NCBI RefSeq assembly: GCF_001865245.1
Contig: NZ_MKXB01000106.1
Location: 1 to 64,000 of the forward strand
DNA length: 64,000 nucleotides
Reading direction: 5' to 3'
From: Streptomyces sp. CC53
GTDB lineage: Bacteria > Actinomycetota > Actinomycetes > Streptomycetales > Streptomycetaceae
The number at the start of each line of letters is the position of its first letter. The stretch's first letter is position 1. Positions 32,018-43,753 of the stretch are shown in pieces. The notes under the pieces were generated by a model that worked only from the letters and a program-made list of their open reading frames with translations, searched no databases and was not told where the DNA came from. The translations under genes were made by a program, and so were the position numbers.

Positions 32018-32848
32018 GTGAGCACTCTGCCCGCGGAGGCGCTGTCGACGAGTGCCGTGCCCGCACAGGCCGCCGCGGCACCCGAGGACCGGGCCGCGCC
32101 GCTGGCCCCGCGCGCCCGGCTGCTGCCCGCACTCGCCGCCGTCTATCGCGCCCAGCTGTCCCGGGCCCGGGTGGCCAGGATCCCGCTGCTGTTCGTCGCC
32201 ACCTTCCAGTCCGTCGGGATCATGGTCCTGATGCGCGGAGTCGTCGACGGCGGCAGCGAGGCCCGCGCCGTCGTCGCCGGCTCGTCCGTCCTCGTCGTGG
32301 CGTTCGTGGCGCTGAACCTGCTCGCCCAGTACTTCGGGCAGCTCCGCGCGAGCGGCGGCCTGGACCACTACGCCACCCTGCCGGTGCCGCCCGCCGCCGT
32401 CGTGCTCGGCGCCGCGGGCGCCTACGCCTCCTTCACGGTGCCCGGCACGGCCGTCACGGCGGTCGCCGGCTCCCTGCTCTTCGGGCTGCCGCTCACGCAC
32501 CTGTGGGTGCTGGCCGCCGTGGTGCCGCTGGCGGGTGCCGCGCTCTCCGGGCTCGGCGCGGCGCTCGGGCTGCTCGCCCCCCGCCAGGAGCTGGCCACCC
32601 TGCTGGGGCAGCTCGGCATGTCGGCGGCCCTGCTCCTCGGGGTCCTGCCGGCCGAGCGGCTGCCCGGTCCGATCGGCTGGGCGCGTGACCTGCTGCCCTC
32701 GACGTACGGCGTGGAGGCGCTGGCCCGCAGCTTCGACGCGCGCCCGGACTGGGCGGCCGTCGCCGCGGACCTGTCCGTCTGCGCGGCCGTCGGCGTCGTG
32801 TCGCTGGCGCTCGCCACGTGGGCGTACCGCAGGGCCGCCGTCCGGTGA
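32018..32848 (+). CDS. ABC-2 type transporter, permease subunit
   Basis: 276 residues, GTG start with a GGGAGCAGCGAACG site. After a 40-residue Ala/Pro-rich cytoplasmic stretch come six hydrophobic segments: IPLLFVATFQSVGIMVLM, AVVAGSSVLVVAFVALNLLAQ, FTVPGTAVTAVAGSLLFG, LWVLAAVVPLAGAALSGLG, MSAALLLGVLPA and VAADLSVCAAVGVVSLALATWAYR. This is the DrrB/ABC-2 membrane topology and pairs with the ATPase encoded just upstream. Confidence 0.9.
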   Translation: MSTLPAEALSTSAVPAQAAAAPEDRAAPLAPRARLLPALAAVYRAQLSRARVARIPLLFVATFQSVGIMVLMRGVVDGGSEARAVVAGSSVLVVAFVALNLLAQYFGQLRASGGLDHYATLPVPPAAVVLGAAGAYASFTVPGTAVTAVAGSLLFGLPLTHLWVLAAVVPLAGAALSGLGAALGLLAPRQELATLLGQLGMSAALLLGVLPAERLPGPIGWARDLLPSTYGVEALARSFDARPDWAAVAADLSVCAAVGVVSLALATWAYRRAAVR

Positions 32849-32857
32849 GACGACAGG

Positions 32858-32874
32858 GGCGGCGGGGAGCCGCC
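32858..32874 (+). terminator. Possible terminator after the ABC permease
   Basis: GGCGGC-GGGGA-GCCGCC, a 6-bp hairpin 10 bases after the stop and 44 bases before the next gene's leaderless start. Confidence 0.35.
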
Positions 32875-32905
32875 GGTAGGCGCGGCGGCCCCCGACGGCA
32901 CCTGG

Positions 32906-32920
32906 CACGATGACAGGGTG
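32906..32920 (+). promoter_or_regulatory. Possible leaderless promoter at 32918
   Basis: CACGAT (32906-32911), 6 bases, then GTG at 32918. The preceding bases lack a purine-rich ribosome site at proper spacing. Confidence 0.4.
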
Positions 32921-33664
32921 ACCCCACCCTTGACCCCATCCCACCAGCCATCGAGTGAGAACGTGCCCCACGACGTACCGGACCACCCGCACCGGCCGCA
33001 GCAGCCCGCGCCCGGCGGCCCTACCGGATGGCCGCCGCGCCACCCCGTGCCGCCGTACCCCTCCGTGTACGGCGAGGCCGAGCCGACGGCACCGGACGTG
33101 GCCGGCGAGGTGCGGCGCGGGGCCCTGGTGCTGCTCGCGGTGGCGGTCCCCGGCATCCTGCTCGGCCTGCTGTGGCTGTGGCTCGCCCCGCGCATCCCCC
33201 TGGTGTCGGACGGCTCGGCGGTGCTGCTGAAGGAGACGGAAGGGGAGGGCGCGGTCGGCGCCGACGGCACCTTCGTGCTGCTGGCGGTCGCGTTCGGGGC
33301 GGTCAGCGCGGCCGTGGTGTACCTGCTGCGGCGGGAGGGCGGCGTGTCCGTGGTCGTCGGGCTCGCGCTGGGCGGCCTGCTGGGATCGGTGCTCGGCTGG
33401 GGCACCGGGACGCTGCTCGGCCCGACGCACGACGTGGTGGCCCACGCCAAGGAGGTCGGCGAGGGAGTCACGTTCGACGCGCCGCTGGAACTCCGCGCGT
33501 TCGGGGCGCTGCTGGTCTGGCCGGTCGCCGCGATGTTCGTCCATCTGGCCCTCACGGCGCTCTTCGCCCCCCGCGAACCCGAAGCGGTGTGGGAGCCGGG
33601 GCTGCCCGCCCCGCCGCAGGCTCCGCCACGGTACGAGCCGCCGCAGGGCGGCCCCGGCGCCTGA
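32918..33664 (+). CDS. Integral membrane protein, four predicted helices
   Basis: 248 residues. Residues 1-60 are Pro/His-rich and cytoplasmic-looking. Hydrophobic helices are LVLLAVAVPGILLGLLWLWL, FVLLAVAFGAVSAAVVYLL, VSVVVGLALGGLLGSVLGW and ALLVWPVAAMFVHLALTALF. The loop between helices 1 and 2 (LVSDGSAVLLKETEGEGAVGADG) is polar and probably extracytoplasmic. It resembles the actinobacterial DUF2567 group, but I am not certain. No enzymatic motif is visible. Downstream 371 bases are empty. Confidence 0.78.
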   Translation: MTPPLTPSHQPSSENVPHDVPDHPHRPQQPAPGGPTGWPPRHPVPPYPSVYGEAEPTAPDVAGEVRRGALVLLAVAVPGILLGLLWLWLAPRIPLVSDGSAVLLKETEGEGAVGADGTFVLLAVAFGAVSAAVVYLLRREGGVSVVVGLALGGLLGSVLGWGTGTLLGPTHDVVAHAKEVGEGVTFDAPLELRAFGALLVWPVAAMFVHLALTALFAPREPEAVWEPGLPAPPQAPPRYEPPQGGPGA

Positions 33665-34035
33665 GCCCCCGATGCGGCCGTGCGGTGAGCGCCGGCACGA
33701 CGCCGCGGACCCGGCCCGGTGGGAGGGTTCCGCGGCGCCGGCCGCGACCGGGCAGACCGGCTCCCCCGTGCGGGCCCCGACCCCGCCGCGTGCACTCCGC
33801 CCGGGCGGCCCGGACCGGCAGGCCGCCTCCGCGGCGCGTGACGCGGTGTGAGGGCCCGCGGAGAAGTGCGCCGGCTGCCAGGAGAGCACCAGTCCCATGC
33901 GCCTTCGCGGGGCGTGCCGTGGGGCGGATCCGGACCGCCCGTGCGGCGGGGTGGCTCCGCGGCTGCGGCCCGGCCGGTGCGCGGCGGGGCAGCTCGGTTG
34001 CGCGAGCCGGGGCGACCACCGGCCCGGCTGGCCGG
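33665..34035. other. Empty convergent spacer
   Basis: 371 GC-rich bases between converging genes. No gene, clear terminator or repeat seen. Confidence 0.5.
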
Positions 34036-34533
34036 CTAGCCGCGGCCGATCGGGGCGACGACCGCGTCCGTGAGGTCGGCCAGGTCACGGGGGGACAGCT
34101 CGACCTCCAGCCCGCGGCGGCCCGCCGACACACAGATCGTCTCGTGGTGCGACGCCGAGGCGTCCAGCACCGTCGGCAGCCTCCTGCGCTGGCCCAGGGG
34201 CGAGATGCCGCCCCGGACGTAACCCGTGGTGCGTTCGGCGGCAGCGGGATCGGCCATCGCCGCGCGCTTGCCGCCCACCGCCGCCGCGAGCGCCTTCAGG
34301 TCGAGCTGCCCCGCCACCGGCACCACCGCGACGGTCAGCGTGCCGTCCACGTCCGCGACCAGCGTCTTGAACACCCGGTCCGGGGACACCCCCAGAGCCT
34401 CGGCCGCCTCCTCGCCGTAGGACGGGGACGCCGGATCATGGTCGTACGCGTGCACCGTGAACGGTGTGCCCGCCGCCGTCAGCGCCACCGTCGCCGGGGT
34501 GCCGTTCGCCTGCTTCTTCGCCTTCTTCGCCAA
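34036..34533 (-). CDS. ybaK: YbaK/EbsC-family aminoacyl-tRNA deacylase (Cys-tRNA-Pro type)
   Basis: 165-residue cytoplasmic trans-editing enzyme that hydrolyses mischarged Cys-tRNA-Pro. Start AKKAKKQANGTPATVAL; the HDPASPSYGEEAAEALGV and VFKTLVADVDGTLTVAVVPV segments, the catalytic Lys in GGKRAAMADPAAAERTTGYVRGGISPLG (the GxxSPxG loop), and the C-terminal ICVSAGRRGLEVELSPRDL are diagnostic. The start appears to be TTG at 34533, with GAGG just upstream, which is rare in this window. No in-frame ATG or GTG lies at a better spacing. Confidence 0.92.
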   Translation of the reverse strand: MAKKAKKQANGTPATVALTAAGTPFTVHAYDHDPASPSYGEEAAEALGVSPDRVFKTLVADVDGTLTVAVVPVAGQLDLKALAAAVGGKRAAMADPAAAERTTGYVRGGISPLGQRRRLPTVLDASASHHETICVSAGRRGLEVELSPRDLADLTDAVVAPIGRG

Positions 34534-34576
34534 CGCCTCGCGTTCCCCTCTTCTCTCGTACGCCCCCGACCGCCCG

Positions 34577-35314
34577 TCAGTTGGGGCTGGTCGGGGTCTG
34601 GGTCAGGTCCACCGCGGGCAGCGACGGCAGGTGGCGCAGCAGCGCCGTCTCCGACCGCAGCATCCGCAGCTCCTCACGCAGCCGGGTCGCCGTGTCCGGG
34701 GCCTCCAGCAGCCGCTGCTTGGCCGACGTGTCCAGCACGGACGCGGCGGCCACCAGGTACGACACCACCGACGGCTCGTCGGGCAGCTCGGCCGCCGCCA
34801 GGGACCGCTCCCGCGCGCCGGCCAGCCGCTTCTGGTAGGCGCGGAACGCCCGCAGCACGCCTTCGGCCAGCGCCCCCGCCCCCTCCCCGCGGCGCTCCGG
34901 CAGTTCCTCCAGTTCCGCCTTGAGGAACGGGCCGCCCGCGTCCACCGACAGCAGCCGGACCCGGGTCGTACCGGTCGCCAGCACCTCGAAGCTGCCGTCC
35001 TCCCGCTCCCGGATGCTCGCCGCGTCCGCGACGCACCCCACGCGGTGGAACGCGGCGGCGGGATCGGGCCCGAAGCCCGCGGCGGGGCCCTTCTCCGGCA
35101 GGGCGGTCGGGTCCGGCATGCCCGGTGCGGTCCGTGCGACCTCGTGCCCGTCGCGGATCGAGACGACGGCGAAGCGGCGCGGCTGCGACTCGTCGATGGT
35201 CAGCAGCTCGCGCATCATCGCGCGGTACCGCTCCTCGAAGACGTTCAACGGCAGGACGAGGCCCGGGAACAGCACCGCGTTCAGCGGAAAGAGGGGCAGG
35301 GAAGCGGTGGTCAC
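34577..35314 (-). CDS. Lon-substrate-binding-domain (LON N-terminal) protein
   Basis: 245 residues beginning MTTASLPLFPLNAVLFPGLVLPL from the GTG at 35314. LFPLN-VLFPG-LPL-IFE-RYR is the classical opening of the Lon N-terminal domain, here stand-alone without the AAA or protease parts. VGCVADAASIREREDGSFEVLATGTTRVRLL matches the second beta sub-domain; the C-terminal half is helical. Such proteins may bind misfolded or target proteins; the function in actinobacteria is not established. Downstream of ybaK's promoter side; on the same strand as the genes either side. Confidence 0.88.
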   Translation of the reverse strand: MTTASLPLFPLNAVLFPGLVLPLNVFEERYRAMMRELLTIDESQPRRFAVVSIRDGHEVARTAPGMPDPTALPEKGPAAGFGPDPAAAFHRVGCVADAASIREREDGSFEVLATGTTRVRLLSVDAGGPFLKAELEELPERRGEGAGALAEGVLRAFRAYQKRLAGARERSLAAAELPDEPSVVSYLVAAASVLDTSAKQRLLEAPDTATRLREELRMLRSETALLRHLPSLPAVDLTQTPTSPN

Positions 35315-35325
35315 AGCGGTCAAGC

Positions 35326-36396
35326 CTAATGGCCGACCGCCCCGCCGCGTCCGGCCCGTCCGCGCACCGCTCCCCCTCCCGCCGTGCAGGGCACCAGGAC
35401 CGGAGCCGCGCCCGCCTCCGCGGCGGCCGCGCGGCGCGTCAGCTCCCGGGCGTCCAGGAAGCGGCCCAGCGGGTCGCCGCCGCCACCGAGCGACCACGGG
35501 AAGGACGTCGCGTACGGCCCGGTGAGCCGGAACTGCTCCAGTGCAGCCGACCACCGCCCGCGTGCGACCAGCACGTACGCGAGGGTGTTCCGGGCCTCCG
35601 CGGCCGCCGGGTCGCCCGGCCGGCGGCGGGCGCAGAACGCGGCGGCACGGTCGGCCGCCGCATCGCTGCGCGCGCCGGCCACGGTGCCGGGTCCTCCGGC
35701 GGTCAGCTGCGCGAGCGCCGCGCGCAGCGGCAGCGTCTGGACCGGCGAGTCGGGGCGGGCGTCGAGCGCGGCCTGCTCGGCGAAGTCGAAGCACACCCGG
35801 TGCGAGCCGTACCAGCGGGCCGACAGGTAGGTGAGCGCCGCCAGGTGGCATCCGTAGTGGTGGGCCGACCGGCGCAGCGCCTGCTCCCACAGCGCGGCGA
35901 ACACCTGGTGCGGGGTGCGTGCCCCGCGCGCGTGGTCCAGTGCCAGGCGCCACGGCACCGGGTCGTGGGGCGCGGCCTCCGCGGCCGTGCGGATCGCCGG
36001 CTCCAGTTCGCGGAGCCGCTCCGCCCGTGCGGGCGACCGCCAGGCCCGGTGCACCGACAGCTGGGCGGACAGCAGCAGCGCGTCGGGGTCGTCCGGCACC
36101 TGGGTGAGCCAGCGGGTCAGCCAGGAGTCGCGGCTGCGCGCGAAGAGCGCGAACCGCAGGGCGTACCGGTCGCGGGCCTCCCAGTCCGCGGACCGTCGCG
36201 TCGCCGCCATGAGTGCGGCGGCCGGGGCGTGGTCACCGCGGGCGGCCGCCACCAGCGCCGGACCGAGCCGCTCGTCCGGCACGTCCAGCAGCACCGCGTC
36301 GTCCGGTGCCAGCCCGGACGCGGACGGCTCGTCCGCGGGCGGCGCGGCGTGGCGGACCGGACGCGGACGGCTCAGCAGGGAACGCAGCAGAGACAT
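35326..36396 (-). CDS. Helical-repeat (TPR-like) hypothetical protein
   Basis: 356 residues from the ATG at 36396 (MSLLRSLLSRPRPVRH); an alternative ATG lies 12 bases upstream, and neither has a strong ribosome site. The protein is rich in Ala, Arg and Trp, with repeated helical pairs such as ALVAAARGDHAPAAALMAATR, SWLTRWLTQVPDDPDALLLSAQL and AEARNTLAYVLVARGRWSAALEQF, like TPR/Sel1 units. No signal peptide or membrane segment. The end is Gly/Arg-rich. I cannot assign a function. It ends 11 bases before the Lon-domain gene's GTG, possibly an operon reading into it. Confidence 0.72.
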   Translation of the reverse strand: MSLLRSLLSRPRPVRHAAPPADEPSASGLAPDDAVLLDVPDERLGPALVAAARGDHAPAAALMAATRRSADWEARDRYALRFALFARSRDSWLTRWLTQVPDDPDALLLSAQLSVHRAWRSPARAERLRELEPAIRTAAEAAPHDPVPWRLALDHARGARTPHQVFAALWEQALRRSAHHYGCHLAALTYLSARWYGSHRVCFDFAEQAALDARPDSPVQTLPLRAALAQLTAGGPGTVAGARSDAAADRAAAFCARRRPGDPAAAEARNTLAYVLVARGRWSAALEQFRLTGPYATSFPWSLGGGGDPLGRFLDARELTRRAAAAEAGAAPVLVPCTAGGGAVRGRAGRGGAVGH

Positions 36397-36814
36397 GGTG
36401 CCGCCCATTGAAAGCCGCAGGTGGGGGGTGCGCCAGGGCCGTGCTGTGAAGCTTTGGTGGGAGCCGGGTGGGGAGCCGGAACCCGCACGCCCGGCACTCG
36501 TACGCCACACCGCCCCGGGCCCCGTACGCCGGGCGCCCGTACACGCGGCAGCCGTAGGCCGGGCGCGCCCGCCCGGAACCTGCTGTACCGGGGCGCCCGC
36601 ACCCTTGGGCGACCGACGCCCGTGCTGCCTGCTGCCGGTCGGCAGCCCCGCTCGGGCCGTGGGGCCCGGGACGCCCGGCCGCCGACCGCGTGCCCGGCCT
36701 GCGTCGGGCCCCGCCCCGGCCGCCCGGCCGGTGGACTACCTGGCCGCGCTCCGGCGGGGGCGGCCCCTGCCGGGCGCCCGCCCCCGCCGGGGCGGCCGGG
36801 CCGCAGGGCGACGC
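36397..36814. other. Low-complexity GC-rich spacer
   Basis: 418 bases with short degenerate repeats of the type CCGTACGCCGGGCGCCCGTA (36520-36570). Open frames here are Pro/Arg/Gly shadows. No gene or clear terminator seen. Confidence 0.5.
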
Positions 36815-38470
36815 TCAGCTGCGCCGCAGCAGGCGGGACGCGCCCGCCGCCACGGTCGTGGCCAGCACCCAGCCGATGAGGATCAGGGCGGTCGACATCC
36901 ACTGCCACGGCTCCGTCAGTTGCCAGTACCCCTCCTGCCCCAGGTTGATCACCGGCACCAGCAGGTCCAGGGCGTACAGCGCCGCGTTCCAGTGCGGGGC
37001 CTCGTCGTCCTTGATCGGCACCGGGTCGTACCGGGAGAACGCCAGCGCCCCCGCCGCCCACAGGACCGCCATCCACACCGCCGCCCGGCCCGGCCGGTAG
37101 CCGTACGCGACGGCCAGGTCCTGCACGTACCCCCACAGCTTCGCGCCCAGCGGCAGGGTCTCGCGCCGCCGCCGCTGCTTGGCGAGCAGCACCTCCCGGG
37201 CGTCGGCGTCCTCGCCGGTGGCCCGCAGCACGGCCGCGAGCCGCTCGTACGGCTCGGGGGAGTACTCCGGGGTGGCCGCCGCCACCCACTCCAGGCGGCG
37301 GGTCAGCGGGAACGGCCCATACGGCACGAGGTTCTCGTACACGAACCCGTGCAGCGCGAGGCCGCCCGGGCCCGGCCAGCTCGCCGCCTGGTCGACCAGC
37401 GTCACCACCTTCGCGCCGTTGAGCACCACCCGCCCCTCCTCGGGCCGCTCGCAGGTGAACCGCAGCTCCGGGGTCACGATCCGGCGCATCGACAGCTCCT
37501 CCTTGCGGGCCGAGGACAGCAGGAACCGGGAGTGCCGCAGGTCCACGGCGTCCTGGAACCTCCCGTCGTCCAGCCGCACCCCGCCGTGGCACTCGAAGGG
37601 CCGCATCCGCGTCCCCCGCATCGGCGTGTGCACGTCCCCGAGCCCGTACGGCGGTGTGCCGCCCAGCGAGTCGCCGGGGCCGCCCACCGAGTCGCTCACC
37701 CACGCGTACGTCATGTACAGCGTCCGCTCCACCGACAGCTGCGGGGCGTTCAGCGCGCGGCGCCCCTCGGCGCCCCGCAGGCGGCTCCCGCGCAGGCTCA
37801 GCGATCCGCCCACCTTGGCGCCTCGCATGCTGAACTCGCCGTACGTCTCGACCAGTTCCGCCTGGAGGTCCTGCGCCACCGACAGGCCGTCCGCGACGAT
37901 CGCCTGCCCGCGCCGGTCCGGCTCCACGTGGATCTGGCTGATCAGCAGGTCCGTGCCGATCTGCGCGTCGCTCAGCCGCACCCCCCGGTCCACCCGGCAG
38001 CGCGGCAGGTGCAGATCGCCCTCCGTGTGCAGTCTGGCCGCCTCCACGCGGGGGATCGCGCAGCCCACCATCCGCAGGGTCGTGAACCGCGACTCGGGCA
38101 GCACCACCTCGTTCTCGAACCGGCAGCCCCGGAGCTCCACGTACGGCGCGATCTGGCCACCCGCCAGGTCCAGCGTCCCGGTGATCAGCACGCCGCGCAG
38201 CTTCAGCGCGGGCACCCGGCCCGCCGCGGCGGTCGGCCCGGACAGCAGCAGCCGCGCCACCACCTCCGCCCGCACCCGCCGCTCCCCGGGCCACACCCGG
38301 GGCGAGAACGGATCGTCCAGCACCGGATGGCCGGCGCGCAGGTCGTGCCACGCGCCCACCCGGTACGCCAGCCACATCCCCGCCTCGACCGCCGTCAGGT
38401 CGCCGGGCACCTCGGCGTCGTGCCCGTCCCCTGCCGGCTCCCCGCCCTGAGCGTCGTGCGGCTCGGTCAC
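36815..38470 (-). CDS. Membrane protein with pentapeptide-like beta-helix domain
   Basis: 551 residues from the GTG at 38470, chosen because GAGGGG lies 5 bases upstream; the GTG at 38476 overlaps that site. Residues about 85-360 form repeated short strands (LKLRGVLITGTLDLAGG, VELRGCRFENEVVL, GDLHLPRCRVDRGVRLSDAQIGTDLLIS, SLSLRGSRLRG...), reading like a right-handed beta-helix or degenerate pentapeptide repeat. After a helical segment the C-terminus has two or three transmembrane helices (AAVWMAVLWAAGALAFS, WMSTALILIGWVLATTVAAG). Databases often call this type a membrane-associated oxidoreductase, but I see no cofactor motif. Function unknown. Confidence 0.8.
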   Translation of the reverse strand: MTEPHDAQGGEPAGDGHDAEVPGDLTAVEAGMWLAYRVGAWHDLRAGHPVLDDPFSPRVWPGERRVRAEVVARLLLSGPTAAAGRVPALKLRGVLITGTLDLAGGQIAPYVELRGCRFENEVVLPESRFTTLRMVGCAIPRVEAARLHTEGDLHLPRCRVDRGVRLSDAQIGTDLLISQIHVEPDRRGQAIVADGLSVAQDLQAELVETYGEFSMRGAKVGGSLSLRGSRLRGAEGRRALNAPQLSVERTLYMTYAWVSDSVGGPGDSLGGTPPYGLGDVHTPMRGTRMRPFECHGGVRLDDGRFQDAVDLRHSRFLLSSARKEELSMRRIVTPELRFTCERPEEGRVVLNGAKVVTLVDQAASWPGPGGLALHGFVYENLVPYGPFPLTRRLEWVAAATPEYSPEPYERLAAVLRATGEDADAREVLLAKQRRRRETLPLGAKLWGYVQDLAVAYGYRPGRAAVWMAVLWAAGALAFSRYDPVPIKDDEAPHWNAALYALDLLVPVINLGQEGYWQLTEPWQWMSTALILIGWVLATTVAAGASRLLRRS

Positions 38471-38571
38471 TGCCACCCCTCGCTTCCCCGAATTCGTACA
38501 GCCGTTCTTCCCGCTGAGTGACGAGGTGAACGCTAACGGTCAGCAGTGACAGTCCGGGGGTGGTGTGGCGT

Positions 38572-38588
38572 GTATCAGCCAGTGATAC
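38572..38588. promoter_or_regulatory. Dyad in the hisD upstream region
   Basis: Perfect inverted repeat GTATCA-GCCAG-TGATAC, 41-57 bases upstream of the hisD start in the divergent promoter region. Candidate operator for hisD or the divergent gene. Confidence 0.4.
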
Positions 38589-38616
38589 GGGAGGCCGGCC
38601 GGCCGAAGCGGTCTGC

Positions 38617-38628
38617 GAGAATTGACCC

Positions 38629-38631
<3 letters not shown>
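38617..38631 (+). promoter_or_regulatory. Possible leaderless promoter of hisD
   Basis: GAGAAT (38617-38622) then 6 bases then GTG. The alternative reading is that GAGA is a weak ribosome site 8 bases upstream. Confidence 0.4.
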
Positions 38632-41649
<3,018 letters not shown>

Positions 41650-41653
<4 letters not shown>

Positions 41654-41736
41654 CCACCGGCACCCGTCACCCGGCCCGCACCGCCCCCGCCCCGCGCGCC
41701 ACCGCTGCCACGGGAGCGCACGGGGGGACACCGTGA
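41650..41736 (+). CDS. 28-codon coupling ORF between hisB and the small membrane protein
   Basis: GTG at 41650 overlaps the hisB stop (GTGA). The frame MTTGTRHPARTAPAP... runs 28 codons to a TGA at 41734 that itself overlaps the GTG of the next gene, again GTGA. The peptide is low complexity (Thr/Ala/Pro), so the likely role, if any, is passing ribosomes from hisB to the 55-aa gene. It could be chance. Confidence 0.35.
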
Positions 41737-41900
41737 CCGGACTGTCCGCCGTCCTGATCGTCGTCGGCCTCTTCCTGGCCGGCGGCGTGTACTCCTTCAC
41801 CAAGCAGAAGATGCCCAAGAGCCTCATCGGCCTCCTGGCAGGCGCCTCCGTGCTCTGCCTGGTCGCGGGCGTCCTGCGGATCCAGGGACTCTGGGAGTGA
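41733..41900 (+). CDS. 55-aa two-helix membrane protein in the his operon
   Basis: Small integral membrane protein, [17 protein letters not shown]... ending LRIQGLWE. Two hydrophobic helices, [19 protein letters not shown] (about 4-22) and [18 protein letters not shown] (about 30-47), with a basic turn TKQKMPKS between, so a helical hairpin with the turn probably in the cytoplasm. GTG start with a CGGGGGGAC site. It lies 7 bases upstream of hisH, so inside the operon. No histidine-pathway role is known; the tight position is worth noting. Confidence 0.82.
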   Translation: MTGLSAVLIVVGLFLAGGVYSFTKQKMPKSLIGLLAGASVLCLVAGVLRIQGLWE

Positions 41901-41907
41901 GCACCGC

Positions 41908-42546
41908 ATGACCGCGAAGAAGGTCGTCGTCTTCGACTACGGCTTCGGCAACGTCCGTTCGGCGGAGCGCGCCCTCGCGCGCGTCGGCGCCGACGTCGAG
42001 ATCACCCGCGACTACGACCGCGCCATGAACGCCGACGGGCTCCTCGTGCCCGGCGTCGGCGCGTTCTCCGCCTGCATGGCCGGGCTCAAGGAGGCCCGCG
42101 GCGACTGGATCGTCGGCCGCAGGCTCGCCGGCGGCCGCCCCGTCATGGGCATCTGCGTCGGCATGCAGATCCTCTTCGAACGGGGCGTCGAGCACGGCGT
42201 GGAGACCGAGGGCCTCGACGAGTGGCCCGGCACCGTCGGCCCCCTCAAGGCGCCCGTCGTGCCCCACATGGGCTGGAACACCGTCGAGGCCCCCGAGGAA
42301 AGCGAGCTGTTCGCCGGACTCGACGCCGACGCCCGCTTCTACTTCGTCCACTCGTACGCCGTGACCGACTGGACCCTGGAGACCGCCAACCCCGCCCTGC
42401 GCGCCCCCAAGGTCACCTGGTCCACCCACGGCGAGCGGTTCGTCGCCGCCGTGGAGAACGGCGCCCTGTGGGCCACCCAGTTCCACCCGGAGAAGTCCGG
42501 CGACGCGGGGGCCCGGCTGCTGACCAACTGGCTCGCCACCCTCTGA
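41908..42546 (+). CDS. hisH: Imidazole glycerol phosphate synthase glutaminase subunit
   Basis: Class I glutamine amidotransferase that supplies ammonia to HisF. 212 residues. The nucleophile Cys is in [15 protein letters not shown] (about 73-87), oxyanion strand [10 protein letters not shown] near 50, and catalytic His-Glu in [13 protein letters not shown] near the C-terminus. ATG start with GGGAGTGAGC. Paired with hisF, which lies two genes downstream. Confidence 0.97.
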   Translation: MTAKKVVVFDYGFGNVRSAERALARVGADVEITRDYDRAMNADGLLVPGVGAFSACMAGLKEARGDWIVGRRLAGGRPVMGICVGMQILFERGVEHGVETEGLDEWPGTVGPLKAPVVPHMGWNTVEAPEESELFAGLDADARFYFVHSYAVTDWTLETANPALRAPKVTWSTHGERFVAAVENGALWATQFHPEKSGDAGARLLTNWLATL

Positions 42547-42620
42547 CCCGCGCCCCCGCTCCGACGACGACCGCGACCCGCTCCGACGACTCCTTCCAGA
42601 CAGACGCTAGGACCGCTGAG

Positions 42621-43346
42621 ATGACCAAGCTCGAACTCCTCCCCGCCGTCGACGTCCGCTACGGCCAGGCCGTGCGGCTCGTCCACGGCGAGTCCGGCAC
42701 GGAGACGTCCTACGGCTCCCCGCTGGAGGCGGCGCTGACGTGGCAGCGCGCGGGCGCCGAATGGCTCCACCTCGTCGACCTCGACGCCGCCTTCGGCACC
42801 GGCGACAACCGCGCCGTCATCGCCGAGGTCACCGCCGCCATGGACCTCAAGGTCGAGCTGTCCGGCGGCATCCGCGACGACGCCTCCCTGGCCGCCGCCC
42901 TCGCCACCGGCTGCACCCGCGTCAACCTCGGCACCGCCGCCCTGGAGACCCCGGAGTGGGTCGCCAAGGTCATCGCCGAGCACGGCGACCGCATCGCCGT
43001 CGGCCTCGACGTCCGGGGCACCACCCTGCGCGGCCGCGGCTGGACCCGCGACGGCGGGGACCTCTACGAGACGCTGGCGCGCCTCGACAAGGAGGGCTGC
43101 GCCCGCTACGTCGTCACCGACATCGCCAAGGACGGCACCCTCCAGGGCCCCAACCTGGACCTGCTGAAGAACGTCTGCGCGGCCACGGACCGCCCCGTCG
43201 TGGCCTCCGGTGGCGTCTCCTCGCTGGACGACCTGCGCGCCCTCGCCGGCCTCGTCCCGCTGGGCGTCGAGGGCGCCATCGTCGGCAAGGCGCTGTACGC
43301 CGAGGCGTTCACCCTGGAAGAGGCCCTGGCGGCGGTGGCCGCATGA
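42621..43346 (+). CDS. priA: Phosphoribosyl isomerase A (bifunctional HisA/TrpF)
   Basis: TIM-barrel isomerase acting on ProFAR in histidine synthesis and on phosphoribosyl anthranilate in tryptophan synthesis. 241 residues. The first catalytic Asp is in [19 protein letters not shown], the second in [14 protein letters not shown] context at [23 protein letters not shown] and [12 protein letters not shown] are phosphate loops. In Streptomyces PriA replaces TrpF, and no trpF is present beside the trp genes here. ATG at 42621 with GCTGAG. Stop overlaps the RidA-like start. Confidence 0.94.
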   Translation: MTKLELLPAVDVRYGQAVRLVHGESGTETSYGSPLEAALTWQRAGAEWLHLVDLDAAFGTGDNRAVIAEVTAAMDLKVELSGGIRDDASLAAALATGCTRVNLGTAALETPEWVAKVIAEHGDRIAVGLDVRGTTLRGRGWTRDGGDLYETLARLDKEGCARYVVTDIAKDGTLQGPNLDLLKNVCAATDRPVVASGGVSSLDDLRALAGLVPLGVEGAIVGKALYAEAFTLEEALAAVAA

Positions 43347-43753
43347 CGGCCGGCGCCGTACGGAAGGTCGTCACCGGCGCCCCCTGGGAGGAGCAGTTCG
43401 GCTACTCCCGCGCGGTGGAGCTGCCCAACGGCCTGGTGCTCGTCGCCGGCTGCACGTCCGTCGTGAACGGCCAGATCGTCGAGGGCGGCCCCTACGAGCA
43501 GGCCCTCAACGCCTTCCGCGCCGCCTTCGCCGGGCTGGAGCAGCTCGGCCTCGGCCCGGCCGACGTGGTGCGCACCCGCATGTACCTCACCCACGCCCGG
43601 GACGTCGAGGAGGTCGGCCGCGCCCACAAGGAGCTGTTCGACGCCGTCCGCCCCGCGTCCTCGATGCTCATCGTCTCCGGCTTCGTCGACTCCCGGCTGC
43701 TCGTCGAGGTCGAGGTCGAGGCCTACCGCACGAACGGAGGAGCCGCGTCATGA
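43343..43753 (+). CDS. RidA-family protein lacking the catalytic arginine
   Basis: 136-residue trimeric-type RidA/YjgF fold. The canonical segment P-A-R-S, whose Arg performs imine/enamine hydrolysis, reads P-A-S-S (residues 104-107), so an imine-deaminase role is doubtful; Rid subfamilies without this Arg exist. Other family features remain: [32 protein letters not shown] and [10 protein letters not shown]. Both ends overlap neighbours (priA and hisF) in ATGA, so it is tightly coupled to the priA-hisF pair. It may bind an intermediate or act structurally. Confidence 0.88.
   Translation: MTAGAVRKVVTGAPWEEQFGYSRAVELPNGLVLVAGCTSVVNGQIVEGGPYEQALNAFRAAFAGLEQLGLGPADVVRTRMYLTHARDVEEVGRAHKELFDAVRPASSMLIVSGFVDSRLLVEVEVEAYRTNGGAAS

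Noticed and set aside
38551..38571. T-box-like GGGGGTGGTGTGGCG upstream of hisD
   Set aside because: It lacks the NACCGCG half of the T-box and any anti-ribosome-site pairing, and hisD looks leaderless.
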